In this document: positions 10,785 to 17,011 of the stretch, piece after piece | How positions within the stretch are numbered: the first letter of the stretch is position 1 | Layout of the letters: each line of letters opens with the position of its first letter | From: Ornithinibacter sp. | GTDB taxonomy: Bacteria; Actinomycetota; Actinomycetes; Actinomycetales; Dermatophilaceae | Direction: 5' to 3' | DNA length: 33,494 nucleotides | Assembly (NCBI GenBank): GCA_029266735.1 | Contig: JAQSWG010000013.1 | Coordinates: 1-33,494 of the forward strand | Program-made: the position numbers and the translations under genes | Notes under the pieces: generated by a model | The model's input: the letters and a program-made list of their open reading frames with translations, nothing else | Databases searched by the model: none | What the model was told of the DNA's origin: nothing

Positions 10785-10949
10785 ATGCAGTACCTGCTCT
10801 CCGTGATCGACGACGGCACCGGCCCGGCGACGCCGACCGAGGATGCCGACATCAGCGCGTCCAACGACCGCCTCATCTCGCAGGCCATCGAGCTGGCGGG
10901 CAACATCGCCGAGACCGCCTAACTCACGGGCCGCCGCGACGAGATCGCG
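10785..10949 (+). pseudogene. Deletion remnant: YCII/DGPF 5' end joined to an ECF sigma-factor 3' end
   Basis: The ATG at 10785, with AGGAG 10 nt upstream, opens a frame whose first 34 residues (MQYLLSVIDDGTG... SNDRL) look like the start of a YCII/DGPF-family protein, normally about 115-120 residues. From residue 35 the text changes to SQAIELAGNIAETA, a TAA stop at 10920-10922, then in the same frame LTGRRDEIA. That continuous string resembles the C-terminal end of ECF42-type sigma factors, whose genes usually follow DGPF genes. The simplest reading is an internal deletion that fused the two genes, followed by a nonsense mutation. If expressed it would make a 45-residue peptide. The family assignments are from memory of these sequences. 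Confidence 0.6.
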
Positions 10950-11081
10950 GTGCACGACGGTGAACCTCCGCACCTCGCCCGACGACGGTCTTCCGCCCGT
11001 GAAAGCACACCTGCAGAGCAGTGGCCACGGCACCGTGACGAGGAGGTGAACCCTTCGCGAGGCGTCACGTGACCACGCTCG

Positions 11082-11597
11082 TCAGCAGTCGAACACCGAC
11101 CAACAGAGCTCGTTTCGCAACCGCTGGTCGTCCAGGACGAGCTCGCGAACCGCCGTCGGCAGCTGGTCGCGCTGCCACGAGCACTCCAGCCGGCCGGCCT
11201 CCTCACCGGCGCTGCCGGGGGCTGCCGCACGCACGGCCTTGATCGCGTAGGCGGCGGCGCCGAGCTCGTGCGCGGCGACGTGCGCCACCACGGCCGCCTG
11301 GCCGGCCGCGAACGCCGCGTGGCGGGGGGCTCCGCTCACCTCCCGTGCCGCAGCCATGGCATGACCACCGGCCGCGCGGGACTCGGACATCCGCAGCTCA
11401 CCGCGCGCCCACGCTCGAACATGTCCGATCGCGGCGCGAGGTCGCGGGTCCGAGGGCTGCGCCGACTCGAACAGGTGCAGGACGTGCTCAGCGCACGTGG
11501 CCGCCCAGCAGGCCAGGAGCCGATGGTCGGAGTCGGTCAGCGACCCTCCTCGGCGGATGGTGATGAAGCGGGGGTCGCGCTCCGTGGGCAGGATCAC
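11082..11597 (-). CDS. Putative immunity protein (Imm-5-like domain)
   Basis: A 171-residue soluble protein whose N-terminal half (DPRFITIRRGGSLTDSDHR, then CAEHVLHLFE and DPRPRAAIGHVRAWARGE) matches the actinobacterial 'putative immunity protein' family with an Imm-5-like helical domain. The middle is Ala/His-rich and helical (AAAREVSGAPRHAAF, VAHVAAHELGAAAYA). No polymorphic toxin gene is adjacent, so the immunity label is only a family name here. I placed the start at the GTG at 11597, which leaves 49 nt to the divergent gene at 11647 and starts close to the conserved segment; an ATG at 11648 would overlap that gene. Shine-Dalgarno weak. Confidence 0.7.
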   Translation of the reverse strand: MILPTERDPRFITIRRGGSLTDSDHRLLACWAATCAEHVLHLFESAQPSDPRPRAAIGHVRAWARGELRMSESRAAGGHAMAAAREVSGAPRHAAFAAGQAAVVAHVAAHELGAAAYAIKAVRAAAPGSAGEEAGRLECSWQRDQLPTAVRELVLDDQRLRNELCWSVFDC

Positions 11598-11646
11598 GGT
11601 CCCATTTTGACGTGTCGTCGGAGTGGCGTCCTGCGAGGCTTCCGCC

Positions 11647-11979
11647 ATGCCGCCGAGCACCGTGGAACCACCGTTCGACCAGCTCCTTGCCACCGCAGAG
11701 GCAGTCGCCCGGGATCGGCCGGAGGTGGACCCCGAGATGGCTCGTGAGGTGTTCCAGGAGGCGGCGACCCTGCTCCACAACGGCCTTGCCCTCGACGGTC
11801 TGGACGACCACGACGCCAGCGCCGTGGTCGCCGGCCTGTGCGTCGACCTCGTCTCCGCGGACCCCGGCGCCGCCGTCCGCGCCCGCTCCACGGCATCGCT
11901 GGAGGACCCTGGAGACCTGCACGACCCCCGAGGAGTGGCCGCGTCCTATCTCGTCTCGGCGGCGATCCTGCTGCTGTGA
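11647..11979 (+). CDS. Hypothetical protein, 110 aa
   Basis: I do not recognise this protein. It is acidic and mostly alpha-helical by composition, with Ala, Asp and Glu dominant (for example RPEVDPEMAREVFQEAATLL), and ends in a short hydrophobic stretch (SAAILLL) too short for a membrane anchor. Third codon positions are strongly G/C, which supports real coding. The ATG at 11647 has GCGAGG about 8 nt upstream. It is divergent from the Imm-5-like gene and converges on the ASCH gene, with 13 nt between the stops. Confidence 0.6.
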   Translation: MPPSTVEPPFDQLLATAEAVARDRPEVDPEMAREVFQEAATLLHNGLALDGLDDHDASAVVAGLCVDLVSADPGAAVRARSTASLEDPGDLHDPRGVAASYLVSAAILLL

Positions 11980-11992
11980 AGGTGAGCGTCGG

Positions 11993-12319
11993 TCACCACA
12001 CGCCTGGCGCTCCCTGACTCGCTGGCCGGTGCTGCTCGACGACGTGGAACTCGACGCGGTGGACGAGGGTGTCGTCGTCGATCGGGCCGGCGTGAGCGGC
12101 GCGCACACGCAGCGCCTCTCGATCGCGCTCACCCGCCAAGCGGACGTCCTCATCGGTCACCGCGGAGAACGGAAGAACCTCGACCGAGTCGACCTCGATG
12201 GTGACGCCCGAGGTCTGGTAGCGGCCGCCGGTCCTGACCTTCGGTCGGCTCCAGAGGCGGATCGTCACGGTGATCTCGCCGGCCGCGACGGCAGCCCGAA
12301 GGTCCCGGCTGAACATCAC
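11993..12319 (-). CDS. ASCH-domain (PUA-like) protein
   Basis: A 108-residue protein with the ASCH fold layout: an N-terminal [20 protein letters not shown] helix-strand unit containing the substrate-facing Arg/Lys, then [19 protein letters not shown] and the C-terminal HRVEFHVV strand. ASCH domains bind RNA or modified nucleosides and nucleotides; the specific ligand is unknown. The GTG at 12319 lies 7 nt after a TATCGT -10-like hexamer (leaderless start); the ATG at 12316 in the next codon is equally possible, and it overlaps a TGA of another upstream frame as TGATG. The upstream coding-like segment on the same strand (12357-12506) may be a partner gene. Confidence 0.75.
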   Translation of the reverse strand: MMFSRDLRAAVAAGEITVTIRLWSRPKVRTGGRYQTSGVTIEVDSVEVLPFSAVTDEDVRLAGERDREALRVRAAHAGPIDDDTLVHRVEFHVVEQHRPASQGAPGVW

Positions 12320-12506
12320 CGCCCGAACGATACGGCCAAGCGCCTGTAGCGCTGCCGTCGCGCAGGATCGCCTCCATCCTCTTGCCCCGCGCCAGCTCGT
12401 CGACCAACTTGTCCATGGAGCGAATCTTCTGCATCAGCGGGTCGTCGATCTCCTCCACTCGATGGCCGCAGATCACCCCCGTGATCGGGGCGGCGTGCGG
12501 GTTCAT
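12150..12506 (-). CDS. Small unknown protein, probably frameshifted at its 3' end
   Basis: The first 50 residues (12506-12357) look like a real, conserved-type protein: [16 protein letters not shown] then [19 protein letters not shown], with G/C in nearly every third codon position. After codon 50 the frame runs on to 12150 as low-quality sequence out of frame across the ASCH gene, and third-position G/C collapses (about 5 of 12 codons). In a neighbouring frame the sequence from there reads [14 protein letters not shown] and stops with a TGA that overlaps the ASCH ATG (TGATG), with high third-position G/C. I infer a frameshift near 12350, or a truncated remnant. I do not recognise the family, and the ATG at 12506 has no good Shine-Dalgarno. 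Confidence 0.4.
   Translation of the reverse strand: MNPHAAPITGVICGHRVEEIDDPLMQKIRSMDKLVDELARGKRMEAILRDGSATGAWPYRSGGDVQPGPSGCRRGRRDHRDDPPLEPTEGQDRRPLPDLGRHHRGRLGRGSSVLRGDR
12327..12332 (-). promoter_or_regulatory. -10 element for the ASCH gene (leaderless start)
   Basis: On the minus strand TATCGT (12332 to 12327) is followed by 7 nt and then GTG at 12319. This spacing puts the expected transcription start at or next to the start codon. No clear -35. Confidence 0.4.
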
Positions 12507-12564
12507 CCGAGGAGCCGCGGCGAAGAGGATCCGGTGAGGCTCACGAGGTCATGGGAGGAAACGC

Positions 12565-13722
12565 CTACTTGTCGATGTCGCCCACGACGAAGAACATCGA
12601 GCCCAGGACCGCCACCATGTCGGCGACCAGGCAGCCGGGGAGCACCTGCGAGAGCACCTGGACGTTGTTGAACGACGCCGAGCGCAGCTTGAGCCGCCAT
12701 GGTGTCTTCTCGCCCCGGGACACGAGGTAGTAGCCGTTGAACCCCAGGGGGTTCTCGGTCGCCGTGTACCGCTCGCCCTCGGGCACCTTGAGCACCTTGG
12801 GAAGACGCTGGTTGACGGGTCCGGCAGGGAGCATGGCCAGGGTGTCGAGGCACGCGTCGGCCAGGTCGAGGCTGACGTGCACCTGCTCCAGCAGCACCTG
12901 GAGCCGCGCGAGGCAGTCGCCCTCGGAGCGCGTGACGACCCGGCCAGGCCCCCCGGGGGCGAACAGCGCGGCATACGCGAGGTAGGGGTCGTCACGGCGC
13001 AGGTCGATGTCGAGTCCGCTCGCCCGGGCGATGGGTCCGGAGACGCCGTATGCCGTGCACGTCGCCACATCGAGGACGCCGACACCGCGGGTGCGGGCCT
13101 CGAGGATCTCGTTTCCGACGATGAGGGCCTCGAGGTCCGGCATCCGACGGCGCACCGCGGAGACCGCCGAGGCGACCCGCCCCAGCCAGCCGGCCGGCAC
13201 GTCCTCCTTGAGACCGCCGACCCGGTTGAACATGTAGTGCATCCGGCCCCCCGACGCCTCCTCCATGACCGCCTGGAGCTCCTCGCGCTCGCGGAACGCG
13301 TAGAAGACGGGCGTGATGGCGCCGAGCTCGAGCGGGTACGACCCCAGGAACATGAGGTGGTTGAGGACCCGGTTGAGCTCGGCGAGGAGGGTCCGCAGCC
13401 AGACCGCCCGCTCGGGCACCTCCATCCCGAGCATCGCCTCCACGCCGAGCACCACCCCGAGCTCGTTGGAGAACGCCGACAGCCAGTCGTGCCGGTTGGC
13501 GAGCACGGTGATCTGCCGGTAGTCACGCACCTCGAAGAGCTTCTCCGCCCCGCGATGCATGTAGCCGATCACGGGCTCCGCCGACACGATCCGCTCGCCG
13601 TCGAGCACGACCCGAAGGCGGAGGACGCCGTGGGTGGCGGGGTGCTGGGGCCCGATGTTGAGCACCATGTCCGCGGTGGCCAGCCCTCCGGCACCCATGC
13701 CGACGTCGAGTTCGCTGGTCAC
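12565..13722 (-). CDS. nuoD: Orphan NADH-quinone oxidoreductase subunit D paralogue
   Basis: A 385-residue NuoD (49-kDa complex I subunit) homologue standing alone, without nuoA-N. It keeps the hallmark [12 protein letters not shown] at residues 24-35, including the quinone-pocket His31, [30 protein letters not shown], and the C-terminal end GDIDK. By alignment from memory to bovine NDUFS2, the quinone-contacting Tyr108 falls on Trp80 here (RHDWLS). The NDUFS2 residue Arg85 falls on Arg57 in MHRGAEK, where many bacterial NuoD proteins have HTG. An orphan NuoD near panC is also known in Streptomyces. The GTG at 13722 is 7 nt from a CAGACT hexamer. Whether it still joins complex I is unknown. 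Confidence 0.9.
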   Translation of the reverse strand: MTSELDVGMGAGGLATADMVLNIGPQHPATHGVLRLRVVLDGERIVSAEPVIGYMHRGAEKLFEVRDYRQITVLANRHDWLSAFSNELGVVLGVEAMLGMEVPERAVWLRTLLAELNRVLNHLMFLGSYPLELGAITPVFYAFREREELQAVMEEASGGRMHYMFNRVGGLKEDVPAGWLGRVASAVSAVRRRMPDLEALIVGNEILEARTRGVGVLDVATCTAYGVSGPIARASGLDIDLRRDDPYLAYAALFAPGGPGRVVTRSEGDCLARLQVLLEQVHVSLDLADACLDTLAMLPAGPVNQRLPKVLKVPEGERYTATENPLGFNGYYLVSRGEKTPWRLKLRSASFNNVQVLSQVLPGCLVADMVAVLGSMFFVVGDIDK

Positions 13723-13728
13723 GGGGCC

Positions 13729-13735
13729 CAGTCTG
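13729..13735. promoter_or_regulatory. Overlapping divergent -10 candidates of nuoD and the TfoX gene
   Basis: On the minus strand CAGACT (13735-13730) is 7 nt from the nuoD GTG. On the plus strand CAGTCT (13729-13734) is 8 nt from an ATG at 13743. Both keep the key A at position 2 and T at position 6. If both are used the two promoters overlap by 5 bp and cannot be occupied together. Weak matches to consensus. Confidence 0.3.
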
Positions 13736-13757
13736 CCCCACCATGGGAAGAGTGCAG

Positions 13758-14096
13758 ATGCCCAAGGCCACCGACCACGACAAGGACCGCTTCCGCTCGC
13801 TCGTGCCCGCCGTCGCAGGGGTCGAGGTCAAGCCCATGTTCGGTCAGCTCGGCGCCTTCGTGAACGGGAACATGTTCGCGGGCCTGTTCGGCTCCGGGAT
13901 CGGCGTCAAGGTCGACGAGGAGTCGCGAGCGGAGCTGGAGCGCATGGGGGCAGGTGCCTTCGGGCCGGAGGACCGCCCGATGGCCGGTTACCTCACGCTC
14001 CCGGAGACGGTGGGCGAGGTGGAGGCGGCAGCGTGGGTCGAGCGGGCCCGGGCACACGTCGCGACGTTCCCGCCGAAGGTCAGGAAGAAGGGCTGA
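13758..14096 (+). CDS. TfoX/Sxy N-terminal domain protein
   Basis: A 112-residue stand-alone TfoX N-terminal domain protein: [46 protein letters not shown], then the family's typical ending FPPKVRKKG. In proteobacteria Sxy/TfoX regulates competence, but actinobacterial single-domain forms have no established role. I chose the ATG at 13758 because GGGAAG lies about 7 nt upstream; the ATG at 13743 adds five residues and would fit a leaderless start. It sits between two minus-strand genes, nuoD and the MidA-type methyltransferase, with one base between its stop and the latter's stop. Confidence 0.82.
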   Translation: MPKATDHDKDRFRSLVPAVAGVEVKPMFGQLGAFVNGNMFAGLFGSGIGVKVDEESRAELERMGAGAFGPEDRPMAGYLTLPETVGEVEAAAWVERARAHVATFPPKVRKKG

Positions 14097-14097
14097 C

Positions 14098-15051
14098 CTA
14101 CGCCGCGTCGATGCGGCGGTAGACCCAGCGGAACCGGCCCAGTCCGTGCTCCTCGGTGAGTGCCGCCGCCGCGGAGGACCGCACCAGGCCGGCGAGATAG
14201 GCGGACGGGTCGGAGCTCGCGAGGTCCGGGGCCGGTGGCCGGGTGTCGATGCCGAGGGACCGGAGCGCGTCGCGCTGGGTGGTCAGCTCGTCGTGCTCCA
14301 GGGAGTCCACGGCGACATGGGCCGTGAGGTCGCACGAGCCGTCGGGCACCGCGTCCACGATCCTGCCAGCGCGGTATGCCGTGAGCGTGCCGCCCGCCGG
14401 ACGCGCGTCCCGGGTGTGCCCGTAGTCGACCGCCAGCATGGTGCCGCGTCGGACACGTGAGGCGAGATCGGCCCAGGCGCGGTCGCGGGCGAGCCCGACC
14501 TCCACCCGGGACCCGACCGCACGGTCCTCGACCGGCCAGTGCCGGGCGCACCACGCCAGATCCTCGTCAGCGGGACCCTCCGCCGCGGGGGTCTCGACCC
14601 CGGTGACCGGATCGACGAGCACCAGGGCCAGCCGCCCGGGGCCGACAACCTCCGCGATGGTGCACGGCACGACGTCAAGCCACTCGTGCGCGACGACGAG
14701 GGCGTCCTCGAGGTCGACCAGGGCGTCGGGCAGCGTGGCGCCTCCCGGAGCGCTCAGCCACGAGATCGCGCCCGGCAGCCCCGACGGTCGCTCGACGACG
14801 TCGACGCCGGTGAGCCGCAGGTCGGGCCGAGCGGAGTGCAGGTGGACGAGCAGCTCCCCCCGGCCACAGCCCACGTCCACGACGTGGGTCGCGCCCTCCC
14901 GGTCGGCGAGGACGCCGAGCGCCTCGGCGAGCACCGCCCCCAGGGGCCCGTGCGAGGAGGTCGTGAAGTGCCCGGCCGGGCCGGTGTCGCCGCGGTAGAA
15001 GCCGTGCGGACCGTAGAGCGCCGTGGACCAGGCGGCCTTCCACGGAACCAT
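14098..15051 (-). CDS. SAM-dependent methyltransferase, MidA/NDUFAF7 family
   Basis: A 317-residue class I methyltransferase of the MidA/NDUFAF7 type (Methyltransf_28). The N-terminus WSTALYGPHGFYRGDTGP and GHFTTSSHGPLGAVLAEAL are the family's pre-Rossmann region; the SAM-binding motif is HVVDVGCGRGELLVHL; acidic post-motifs (VDLEDALVVAHEWLDVVP) and a C-terminal DYGHTRDARPAGGTLTAY segment follow. In mitochondria NDUFAF7 dimethylates an arginine of NDUFS2, the NuoD homologue. Here the orphan nuoD lies 375 nt away on the same strand, interrupted by the opposite-strand TfoX gene. Start: ATG 15051, with GTG 15054 as alternative. The bacterial substrate is unknown, so the pairing is inference. Confidence 0.78.
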   Translation of the reverse strand: MVPWKAAWSTALYGPHGFYRGDTGPAGHFTTSSHGPLGAVLAEALGVLADREGATHVVDVGCGRGELLVHLHSARPDLRLTGVDVVERPSGLPGAISWLSAPGGATLPDALVDLEDALVVAHEWLDVVPCTIAEVVGPGRLALVLVDPVTGVETPAAEGPADEDLAWCARHWPVEDRAVGSRVEVGLARDRAWADLASRVRRGTMLAVDYGHTRDARPAGGTLTAYRAGRIVDAVPDGSCDLTAHVAVDSLEHDELTTQRDALRSLGIDTRPPAPDLASSDPSAYLAGLVRSSAAAALTEEHGLGRFRWVYRRIDAA

Positions 15052-15180
15052 CACGCCCGCACGGTATCCCCAGCCGGGTGCGCACGCGGCCTCCTGCCCG
15101 TGCGGTCTCGACGGTGCGCCGTCCCGTCCTTTGACGCGTCGCCCGGAATGGCCGGCACACGCCGCGCGACGGGTGGGGGG

Positions 15181-15186
15181 TAGGTT
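15181..15186 (+). promoter_or_regulatory. -10 element, leaderless start of the DUF2520-panC run
   Basis: TAGGTT is followed after 8 nt by the GTG at 15195. No -35 at the expected distance; a TTGACG at 15131-15136 is too far away. Confidence 0.4.
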
Positions 15187-15194
15187 GCTCGACC

Positions 15195-16085
15195 GTGGAC
15201 GGCATCGAGCATCCCGCCCGCCTCACGGTGGGAGTCGTGGGCGCCGGGCGGGTCGGCGCGGTCCTCGGAGCGGCGCTCGCGCGGGCCGGCCACCGGGTCA
15301 CCGGCGCGTATGCCGTGTCCGCGCAGAGCCGGGCACGCGCCGCCGCACTGCTGCCCGGGGTGCCCCTCGCCGACGTCCCGTCGATCGTCGCGGACGCCGA
15401 GCTCGTCCTCCTCGCAGTCCCCGACGACGCCCTTGCGCACCTCGTCGCCGGTCTCTCCGCCACGGACGCCTGGCAGGCGGGTCAGATGGTGGCCCACACG
15501 AGCGGTCGTCACGGGGTCGGTGTGCTCGAGCCCGCCCGGGCGTACCACGTGCTCCCGCTCGCCATCCATCCCGCGATGACGTTCACCGGCACCGCCATGG
15601 ACCTGGAGCGGCTCACCGAGTGCAGCTTCGGGGTGACGACCGACGAGGCGTTGCGCCCGGTCGCCGAGGCGCTCGTCGTGGAGATGGGAGCGGACCCGGT
15701 GTGGGTCGCCGAGGGTGACCGGGCGGCATACCACTGCGCCCTCGCACACGGCGCCAACCACCTCGTCACGCTCACGGCCCAGTCCATGGAGCTGCTCGCC
15801 CGGGCCGGGGTGGAGGAGCCACGCCGTGTCGTGGGTCCGCTCATGCGTGCGGCGCTGGACAACGCGCTGCGGATGGGTGACGCCGCCCTCACCGGACCCG
15901 TCGCGCGCGGCGACGTCGGTACCGTGGAGGACCACCTGCGCGAGCTGGAGCGGCTCTCGCCCGAGATCCGGAGGACCTACGTCGCACTCGCCCGAGCCAC
16001 GGCGCTCCGTGCCCTCGACAGCGGACGGTTGCGCCCGGCCGTGGCCGAACCGCTCCTCGACGTCCTCGCCGACCAGGAGCCCTGA
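15195..16085 (+). CDS. Rossmann-fold oxidoreductase-like protein (DUF2520)
   Basis: A 296-residue protein with an N-terminal NAD(P)-binding Rossmann domain (VGVVGAGRVGAVLGAAL, residues about 12-28) and a helical C-terminal DUF2520 domain (AYHCALAHGANHLVTL, then VVGPLMRAALDNAL). The layout is that of ProC/ketopantoate reductase-type dehydrogenases. Its stop is followed immediately by panC's GTG, a conserved pairing in Actinobacteria, so a role in pantothenate supply is likely but the reaction is unproven; ketopantoate reduction is one candidate. Start GTG 15195 follows a TAGGTT hexamer; an upstream G-rich run is at best a weak Shine-Dalgarno. Confidence 0.88.
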   Translation: MDGIEHPARLTVGVVGAGRVGAVLGAALARAGHRVTGAYAVSAQSRARAAALLPGVPLADVPSIVADAELVLLAVPDDALAHLVAGLSATDAWQAGQMVAHTSGRHGVGVLEPARAYHVLPLAIHPAMTFTGTAMDLERLTECSFGVTTDEALRPVAEALVVEMGADPVWVAEGDRAAYHCALAHGANHLVTLTAQSMELLARAGVEEPRRVVGPLMRAALDNALRMGDAALTGPVARGDVGTVEDHLRELERLSPEIRRTYVALARATALRALDSGRLRPAVAEPLLDVLADQEP

Positions 16086-17003
16086 GTGACCACCGCCATC
16101 ACCACGCCCGTCGTCGCCCACACCAGGGAGGAGCTCAAGGCCGCTCGCGAGGCCCTCTCGAGCCGCGACGTCGCCGTCGTCATGACGATGGGGGCGCTCC
16201 ATGACGGTCACGCGCAGCTGATCCGGGCTGCCCGGCAGCGGCACGCCCACGTCGTCGTGACGATCTTCCTCAACCCCCTCCAGTTCGGGCCCAAGGAGGA
16301 CCTCTCGCGCTACCCGCGGACCTTCGACGCCGACATGGCCATCTGCACGAGTGCGGGCGTCGACGTCGTCTTCGCGCCCACCCCCGACGTGGTCTACCCG
16401 GACGGTGACCCGGGCGTGCGGGTGTCGGCGGGCCCCCTGGGCGAGATCCTCGAGGGTGCCTCGCGCCCCGGCCACTTCGACGGTGTCCTCACCGTCGTCG
16501 GCAAGCTGTTCCACCTCACGGCAGCCCGCAGCGCGTACTTCGGCCAGAAGGACGCTCAACAGCTCCTCCTCATCCGGCGGATGGTGCGCGACCTCGACTT
16601 CCCGGTCGACGTCGTGTCCGTGCCGACTGTTCGCGAGGGTGACGGGTTGGCGATGAGCAGCCGGAACATGTACCTCACGGCGTCGGACCGCGAGGTCGCG
16701 CTGTGCCTCAACCGGGCACTGAGGGCCGGCGCGGAGGCTGCGGCCTTCGGGCCGTCGGCGGTTCGCCGTGCGGCCCGCGAGGTGGTCGTCGAGGAACCCC
16801 TCGCGCTCGTCGACTACCTCGTCCTCGTCCACCCCCACACGCTCGCCGACGTCCCGGAGTGGTACCGCGGGGAGGCGCTGCTCGCCGTCGCTGCAAGGGT
16901 CGGCACCACCCGGCTCATCGACAACACGCCCGTGCTGGTCGGCCCCGGTGGGGGTGTGCTCGACGTCTACTCCGACGTGCCCCACGCCCGCGCCGACGTG
17001 TGA
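16086..17003 (+). CDS. panC: Pantothenate synthetase
   Basis: Joins pantoate and beta-alanine with ATP to form pantothenate. The 305-residue product has MGALHDGH at residues 35-42 (the HIGH-like ATP motif), the pantoate-binding FLNPLQFGPKEDL, YFGQKDAQQL and the KMSKS-like SSRNMYL. The GTG start is the codon directly after the upstream TGA and has AGGAG 6 nt before it, overlapping the end of the DUF2520 gene. NadB follows after 8 nt. The aspartate decarboxylase gene panD, which often follows panC, is not in this window. Confidence 0.97.
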   Translation: MTTAITTPVVAHTREELKAAREALSSRDVAVVMTMGALHDGHAQLIRAARQRHAHVVVTIFLNPLQFGPKEDLSRYPRTFDADMAICTSAGVDVVFAPTPDVVYPDGDPGVRVSAGPLGEILEGASRPGHFDGVLTVVGKLFHLTAARSAYFGQKDAQQLLLIRRMVRDLDFPVDVVSVPTVREGDGLAMSSRNMYLTASDREVALCLNRALRAGAEAAAFGPSAVRRAAREVVVEEPLALVDYLVLVHPHTLADVPEWYRGEALLAVAARVGTTRLIDNTPVLVGPGGGVLDVYSDVPHARADV

Positions 17004-17011
17004 GGGCCGGT

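Noticed and set aside
11593-11648. Starting the Imm-5-like gene at the ATG at 11648
   Set aside because: It would overlap the start of the divergent gene at 11647 and add a stretch unlike the family's N-terminus; the GTG at 11597 is preferred.
15131-15136. TTGACG as a -35 box of the DUF2520 gene
   Set aside because: It is 44 nt from the TAGGTT -10 candidate, far from the usual 16-18 nt, and no -10 lies at the right distance.
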